A stretch of DNA of 37,792 nt from Pirellulaceae bacterium (GTDB taxonomy: Bacteria > Planctomycetota > Planctomycetia > Pirellulales > Pirellulaceae), in assembly GCA_016784735.1 (NCBI GenBank), contig JADHUC010000090.1:1-37792 (forward strand), given 5' to 3'. Position numbers and translations under genes: made by a program. The notes beneath the pieces are model-generated. The model saw only the letters and a program-made list of their open reading frames with translations. It was not told the DNA's origin and did not search any database. The first letter of the stretch is position 1. The number at the start of each line of letters is the position of its first letter. This document shows, piece by piece, positions 32,785 through 37,792 of the stretch.

Positions 32785-33633
32785 ATGACAGACAATCTGA
32801 AAGTAGACGATCAAGGTCAACAAGATACGTCGGTAGCCGATCCGGCCATCGAGCACACCTCCCAGCCGTTCGTGGGCCGCTGGAATCAGCTAGTCAGCAC
32901 GACCAATTGGGAAAAAGGCCGCATCATTAACGAGTGGCGCGATGCGTTGCACGATGGCGGCGCACCGGCCATGGAATACTCGGACGAAGCGTGGGCTCGA
33001 CGCGTAGGCGGCGTGACCGGCCAACACGTGGGGAGGCTCCGCCGCGTGTATCGACGTTTCGCCAGTGTGTGCGAAGACTATCCGGCGTTGTACTGGAGCC
33101 ACTTTCACGCTGCGTTGGATTGGGATGATGCCGAAATGTGGCTCGAAGGTGCCGTCCAAACCCGCTGGTCTGTCTCGCAAATGCGCCGCCAGCGATGGGA
33201 GGCGATGGGTGCGATAGCCGAGGATACGCCGCAGGACGAAGAAATCGTTGCCGCCGAAAAGGACGAAGACTTCGAACCGGCTTTGGAGCAGGAACCGATT
33301 GCCCAGCAGGTAACCGAACAGGTGGCCGAGATCCAGGGCCCAGCGGTCACGGAGGGCCCCGATTCCGAGAGCAGCGAGCATACCAGTACGACCGTCGAGA
33401 CGGACAGCAGCGCTTCGATCTACGCTGGCGAACGCCCGGAAGAGACGGTCCAGTTTGTTCGTCCCTTCGAGAACCTCGGCGAGTTGCCGGACGACTTGGC
33501 CGAAGCGTTCGAAGCCTTCAAGCTGGCCGTCCTGCGTCACAAAGCGGACGATTGGCGGCAGATTTCGCGCGAAGACGTGTTGTCGGCCCTGGACGCGTTG
33601 AAGGAGCTGGCGATCGCGCCATCCATGGATTAG
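32785..33633 (+). CDS. Conserved planctomycete protein of unknown function
   Basis: Product of 282 residues with AGGAAA about ten bases before the ATG. Residues ~28-145 are the conserved part: WNQLVSTTNWEKGRIINEWRDAL, YSDEAWARRVGGVTGQHVGRLRRVYRRF, YWSHFHAALDWDDAEMWLEGAV and WSVSQMRRQRWEAMG. The pattern of short helices with Arg-rich turns would suit a DNA-binding or phage-replication-initiator-like helix-turn-helix, but no such family could be confirmed. Residues ~150-235 are acidic and disordered, rich in Glu, Gln, Ser and Thr. A helical tail (EAFEAFKLAVLRHKADDWRQISREDVLSALDALKELA) follows. No signal peptide: cytoplasmic. It has no obvious operon partner. Confidence 0.8.
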   Translation: MTDNLKVDDQGQQDTSVADPAIEHTSQPFVGRWNQLVSTTNWEKGRIINEWRDALHDGGAPAMEYSDEAWARRVGGVTGQHVGRLRRVYRRFASVCEDYPALYWSHFHAALDWDDAEMWLEGAVQTRWSVSQMRRQRWEAMGAIAEDTPQDEEIVAAEKDEDFEPALEQEPIAQQVTEQVAEIQGPAVTEGPDSESSEHTSTTVETDSSASIYAGERPEETVQFVRPFENLGELPDDLAEAFEAFKLAVLRHKADDWRQISREDVLSALDALKELAIAPSMD

Positions 33634-33770
33634 CACGGATCGTACGCAAATCCGCGTGCATAAGTCTCCCGTCCGACCCGTCCGTCTTATTGCGGGCAGA
33701 CTGTGGTACCCTTAAGATCGGTGCGGAGTTTTCGTGCCGTATGCCGCCGCGGGTCTGAAACGTCCGTTAC

Positions 33771-33856
33771 CCCGTTTAACCCCGAGCCGGAGGCGACGGT
33801 TGTTGTGGGCGGCTCGGCGTGCTGCGACCGTCGCCTCCGGTTCGGGGTTAAACGGG
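33771..33856. repeat. Palindromic cgtttaac element, diverged copy C
   Basis: The 30-nt arms at 33771-33800 and 33827-33856 pair with one mismatch, around a 26-nt spacer. The outer cgtttaac and inner gccggaggcg words are shared with copies A and B, while the inner arm differs. It lies 65 nt before the start of the large cytochrome gene. Confidence 0.85.
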
Positions 33857-33920
33857 GGCACTATGAATCGGCGGCACCTGCTTGATTTTGCCCAAAGGCC
33901 GCTTTTGGAGGGCTGTGGTA

Positions 33921-36900
33921 ATGCGCGAAGTCGTATCGATGGCAAGGGCAGTTCTAACGTCGGCCGCATGGCTTGTACTTCCTGTTCTTGTCTCGCCGGC
34001 CGGCGAAATCGAGTTGGCCACCGATGCCCCCAAACCGCTGACGCCGGAAGAGTTCGTCGCGCGTTCGCAACTCGCGCCCGGGTTTCGTATGGAACTGGTA
34101 GCCGCCGAACCACACTTGGCCGATCCGGTGGCCATCGCCTTTGACGCGCGCGGCAGGATCTTCGTTTGCGAGATCCACGGCTACAACCTCGAGGGCTACC
34201 TTGACATACTCGAACTGAATAAGAGCGGCACGCTGGACAAGGCCGTTCGACGCATCCCGGCCACTCAGGAGGCGCTGAAGGAAGCCGAAAAGGAACAGTA
34301 CGGCACCGTCAAACTGCTGGAGGACACCGACGGCGACGGGCGCGTGGATCGCAGTGTCGTTTGGGCCGACCGGTTGCCTGCCTGCTACGGCGTTGTCGAA
34401 GCGCGCGATGGAGTGATCGTGCTTTGTGCGCCGGACATCGTCTATCTGGCCGATCGCGATGGCGACGGCGAAGCGGATACGAAGGAGACCTTGTATACCG
34501 GGTTCGGAATCTACGATATGTGGTCGCGGGTCAGTAATCCGCGTTGGGGCCCGGATAATTGGATCTACGCCGCCGGCGCGATCCAGAGCGGCGGGACGAT
34601 TCGCGGCCCGCATCTTCCGGATGATGTGCGACTCGGCGCCACTTCTTTCCGCTTCCGAGCCGACGGCAGCGCGATCGAACCGACAAGCGGCAGCGCCAGC
34701 GGTTTCGGCCTGGCAATGAACGATTGGGGCGATCGCTTCTTGGTGACCAACCAGCAACATGCTCTGCAGGTGGCTCCCTTGCCGCATCGCTACTTGGCCC
34801 GGAACCCATTCTATGCGGCGCCGAATCCAGTCGTGAATATCTCCACTTATGGGCATCCGGCGCACGTGTACCCGACCAGCCAGCCTCACCCCTGGCGCCT
34901 GGCGCGAAGCAAAGATCCGCAGTGGATGAAGTTTTACGGCGTTGTCGAAGCAACGGCCAACGGGTACTTCACGGCGGCTAGCGGCCAGGCGATCTACCGC
35001 GCCGATCGCTTTCCGCCGGAATTCCATGGGAACCACTTCAGCGTGGACAACGCCCAGAACCTGATCCATCGCTGCTTGTTGGAGCCCAACGGCTGCATGT
35101 ATGCCGCAAGACGACCTGCCGTGGACGAACAGACTGAGTTCCTCACGTCGACCGATGCATGGTTCCGGCCGGTGAACCTGGAGACCGGCCCCGACGGCGC
35201 TCTGTACGTGGTCGACATGTATCGGGCGATCATCGAAGACTATTCGGCCATCCCCAGATTCCTCCAGCAACTCTACATAGAATCTCTGATCGGCGGCGCA
35301 GACTACGGACGAATCTGGAGAATCGTTCCGGACGGAACTCCCGGCCGGCGGGTACCCAACTTGACGACGGCTACCGCGTCCGAACTGATTGCCGGGCTCT
35401 CCAACGCCAACGCTTGGCGCCGTCTAACTGCCCAACGAGTGCTTGTCGAGCGTGGCGACCGGAGCTTCGTCCCCGCAATTGCGAACTTGGCTGCCACGGG
35501 AAAAACAGCCCAAACCCGGATTCACGCCATCCACACGCTGGACGGTTTGGAGAGCTTGACGCCGGAGATCATCGAGCGAGCGTTGGAGGATGACCACTTT
35601 GCCGTCCGTATGCACGCGCTGGTTCTTGCGGAACGATGGCTGAACGAACGGCCGTCGTTGGCCAGTTGCCTTTACCGGATGCCCGACGACGACCATCCGC
35701 GGGTTCGTCTGCAATTGGCACTCACATTGGGCGAATTGAAAACGCCCGAGGCGGCCGAGGCGCTTGGCAAGTTGGCGGCACGTTACGGGGACGATTCTTG
35801 GATGCGGGCGGCTATCTTGAGTTCGTCGGCCGAATCGGCCGACAGGTTGTTGACGACAATCCTTGGCGCAGACGACGCGTCGGGACACAGCCGGGCGCTG
35901 CTCAATCCGCTCGGTTCGATCGTCGGCGCCCGCCATCGGCACGAAGAGATCGGCGGACTGTTGACGGCTCTCTCAAAACTGAATGCGGATCAAGATGCGG
36001 CCCTCCTGTCCGACTGCCTTGAAGGATTGATCGAAGGGTTGGGGCGAGGCAAATCTAAAATGCTGGCGTCTGCCGACGGCCAAAAGGCGCTGCGCGTCTT
36101 GTTGATCAACCGATCGGCCGAAGTCCGTCGGTTGGCGCTCAAAGCGGCCGGGTTGGTACGATTGCAGGAGTCGCAGGAGATGCAGGCGGCCCTGGCCGCG
36201 GCCGGGAAAACCGCCTTGGACGACAGCCGCAAGACCGAGGAACGTCTGGCCGCCATTGCGTTATTGGCCGGTGGGCCCTACGACATGGTGGCTCCGGTGG
36301 CCGGTGAGCTGATGGAACCGCGACAGCCGTTGGACTTGCAGCTTGCCGCCGTCGAAGCTCTGGCGGCGGTCGACGACTCGCGCGTCGCGCCGTTGCTGCT
36401 CGATGACTGGCAGGCCAAGACGCCGAAGCTCCAGGACGCCGCGATGGACGCCGTTTTCCGTCAGCAGGATCGTCTGCCCTCGCTGCTCGACGCGATCGAG
36501 CGTTCGGCCATTCCGCAATGGAGCCTGGACAGCGCGCGCCGCGAACGGTTGCGGGAGAGTCCGGACAAGGGAGTCCGAGAACGAGCAAAGGCATTGCTGG
36601 TCGATCAGTCGGTTCGAAAAGACCGCAAAGACGTCATTTCCCGCTATGTGGCGGCGCTGGCCAAGTCGCGGGATGGCAAACAAGGCAAGGCCGTATTCGA
36701 GAAACAGTGCGGCAAATGTCACCGTCTTCAGGACAAGGGATATTCTGTCGGCCCGGAACTCTCGTCCATCACGCGCCGCAGCGACGAGACGCTGGTAGCG
36801 GACGTGCTGAATCCCAGCAGCCAAATCACATCGGGCTTCAATAACTACACCGTCGTGACGGAAGCGGGCCGGATTTTCACGGGCATCTTGGCCGCCGAAA

Positions 36901-37592
36901 CGGCTACCAGCGTCACGCTTCGCCGCGAGGAAAGCAAAGAAGACACGATCCTCCGTAAAGACATCGACGAGATGGCCGCGTCGTCGATATCGATGATGCC
37001 CGAGGACCTCGAAAAGGAGGTGTCTCCGCAGGATGTAGCCGACTTGATTGCGTATCTGCGTGTAGCCGTCGGGCCGGAGCTGCCAGCCAAGGTCACTCTG
37101 TTCGACGAAGATCGCGGTTTCGTGGACCAACTAAATCAGGGCGACGGTCGAGCGACCATTGAAACCGCCGACCGTTTCTCTGGCGACGTGGCTCTGCGAA
37201 TCACGCCGCCGCAACGTTGGTCGTTGAGCATTCCGGGCTGGGAATATCGCGTCGCCGTGGACCCTCAGCCGGGCGAATTCCGTTACCTCCGTTTCGCCTG
37301 GAAATCGTGTGGCGGCGCGGGCGTGATGATCGAGCTGGCCGGCGGCGGCAAGTGGCCACCAGCCGAGAAGCCGATATGGCGATACTACAGCGGCAAGAAC
37401 ACCACGGGCTGGGCTGCCTGCCAGGTCTCGTCGGAAGCACCGAAGGAATGGACGACCGTCACCTGCGACCTCTGGAAGGATTTCGGCAGTTTCACGCTCA
37501 CCGGCATTGCCCCCACGGCAATCGGCGGCGAAGCGATATTCGACCGCATCGAACTGCTCCGCACGCTGGACGACGACAAACCGAATCCCTAG
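33921..37592 (+). CDS. PVC-type dehydrogenase propeller, HEAT-repeat and cytochrome c fusion
   Basis: Product of 1,223 residues. The ATG at 33921 is preceded by GGAGGG with ideal spacing and gives a signal peptide (MAR-AVLTSAAWLVLPVLVSPAG). Residues ~45-480 match the PVC membrane-bound dehydrogenase propeller (GFRMELVAAEPHLADPVAIAFDARGRIFVCEIHGY, TDGDGRVD, NLETGPDGALYVVDMYRAIIED). Residues ~500-900 are HEAT-like helical repeats (ARLALKAAGLVRLQ and similar Ala/Leu-rich pairs). A PVC-type haem domain follows with CGKCH at about residue 930 and SVGPELSSITRRSDETLVADVLNPSSQI. The last ~150 residues form a beta-rich, probably carbohydrate-binding-like domain. It is likely a periplasmic or surface oxidoreductase; its substrate, often guessed to be a sugar, is unknown. 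Its TAG stop lies inside the end of a repeat element. Confidence 0.92.
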   Translation: MREVVSMARAVLTSAAWLVLPVLVSPAGEIELATDAPKPLTPEEFVARSQLAPGFRMELVAAEPHLADPVAIAFDARGRIFVCEIHGYNLEGYLDILELNKSGTLDKAVRRIPATQEALKEAEKEQYGTVKLLEDTDGDGRVDRSVVWADRLPACYGVVEARDGVIVLCAPDIVYLADRDGDGEADTKETLYTGFGIYDMWSRVSNPRWGPDNWIYAAGAIQSGGTIRGPHLPDDVRLGATSFRFRADGSAIEPTSGSASGFGLAMNDWGDRFLVTNQQHALQVAPLPHRYLARNPFYAAPNPVVNISTYGHPAHVYPTSQPHPWRLARSKDPQWMKFYGVVEATANGYFTAASGQAIYRADRFPPEFHGNHFSVDNAQNLIHRCLLEPNGCMYAARRPAVDEQTEFLTSTDAWFRPVNLETGPDGALYVVDMYRAIIEDYSAIPRFLQQLYIESLIGGADYGRIWRIVPDGTPGRRVPNLTTATASELIAGLSNANAWRRLTAQRVLVERGDRSFVPAIANLAATGKTAQTRIHAIHTLDGLESLTPEIIERALEDDHFAVRMHALVLAERWLNERPSLASCLYRMPDDDHPRVRLQLALTLGELKTPEAAEALGKLAARYGDDSWMRAAILSSSAESADRLLTTILGADDASGHSRALLNPLGSIVGARHRHEEIGGLLTALSKLNADQDAALLSDCLEGLIEGLGRGKSKMLASADGQKALRVLLINRSAEVRRLALKAAGLVRLQESQEMQAALAAAGKTALDDSRKTEERLAAIALLAGGPYDMVAPVAGELMEPRQPLDLQLAAVEALAAVDDSRVAPLLLDDWQAKTPKLQDAAMDAVFRQQDRLPSLLDAIERSAIPQWSLDSARRERLRESPDKGVRERAKALLVDQSVRKDRKDVISRYVAALAKSRDGKQGKAVFEKQCGKCHRLQDKGYSVGPELSSITRRSDETLVADVLNPSSQITSGFNNYTVVTEAGRIFTGILAAETATSVTLRREESKEDTILRKDIDEMAASSISMMPEDLEKEVSPQDVADLIAYLRVAVGPELPAKVTLFDEDRGFVDQLNQGDGRATIETADRFSGDVALRITPPQRWSLSIPGWEYRVAVDPQPGEFRYLRFAWKSCGGAGVMIELAGGGKWPPAEKPIWRYYSGKNTTGWAACQVSSEAPKEWTTVTCDLWKDFGSFTLTGIAPTAIGGEAIFDRIELLRTLDDDKPNP

Positions 37593-37635
37593 TGCTTTGT
37601 CAGAGCAAAAAAGTGGGGTAAGCATCCTGCTTGCC
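37589..37635. repeat. MITE-like element, copy 2 (partial or rearranged)
   Basis: It begins ctagtgctttgtca, as the element at 14848 does, then aagtggggtaagcatcctgcttgcc (37610-37634), which is the reverse complement of 14932-14956 in the first copy. The TAG stop of the preceding gene (37590-37592) is within its first bases. The matching inverted end is not found before the window edge; 37636-37792 shows nothing else. Confidence 0.75.
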
Positions 37636-37792
37636 ATTCGATCCATCGCATCAAACTGGTTTTCGACAGTACGTTTTCGTAAGTACTTTCTCCATGACGA
37701 CTTATGTCGACCCCAATCGCTGTTGGCACCATGCGCGTCCCAGGGGCGACGCGGTGGATTGGCGTTCAACATCCCGACTCAGGATTCGGTGA

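Noticed and set aside
33954..35270. Long minus-strand frame opposite the large cytochrome gene
   Set aside because: It is a shadow frame in GC-rich coding DNA without motifs or ribosome site.

Overview
The window looks like a chromosomal segment of a planctomycete, most likely of the Pirellulales type. This rests on gene content: a formylglycine sulfatase, a 1,223-residue protein with a PVC-type dehydrogenase propeller, HEAT repeats and a haem domain, an HzsA-like cytochrome, FG-GAP/ASPIC proteins, a FolK-deoxynucleoside kinase fusion, an Lgt with a PDZ insert, and many palindromic intergenic repeats. No rRNA, tRNA or CRISPR array was recognised. Genus cannot be told from the sequence.

Layout. 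1-4483: the end of a PQQ-type propeller gene, a Tat-exported aldo/keto reductase, a sulfatase on the minus strand and a secreted EF-hand protein. 4537-4915: a bidirectional terminator and a small ferredoxin gene. 5477-14801: a tight plus-strand cluster of five exported proteins: an HzsA-like dihaem propeller, a calcium-loop FG-GAP/ASPIC protein, a 952-residue decahaem/YVTN/MauG-like fusion, a sensor-type propeller and an orphan branched-chain-type binding protein. 14979-16819: an HpcH/HpaI aldolase and a GT2 glycosyltransferase on the minus strand, with palindromic repeats between and around them. 17477-32334: the housekeeping series folK-dNK, panC, lgt, with an 11.6 kb island splitting folK from panC. 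32785-37592: a conserved unknown gene and the large PVC-type cytochrome.

The island (about 18525-30080) is the clearest accessory region. A 23-nt sequence at the 3' end of folK recurs, 22 of 23 identical, just upstream of panC, so the island sits between direct repeats like a site-specific integration. It carries an anti-phage dCTP-deaminase-like gene with an extra N-terminal domain and a coupled small gene, a type III-like restriction operon (res, GxxExxY nuclease-like gene, mod), a pair of small membrane protein genes, and decayed genes at its right end. The mod gene is broken by one in-frame TAG, which separates its DPPY motif from its SAM-binding motif, so the restriction system is probably not functional as read.

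The most interesting candidates for undescribed biology are the five-gene exported redox cluster (5477-14801) and the defence island with its modified deaminase and small coupled genes. At a smaller scale, at least five families of palindromic or GTAC-rich repeats sit in the intergenic spaces; one family abuts TAG stop codons at both of its locations.
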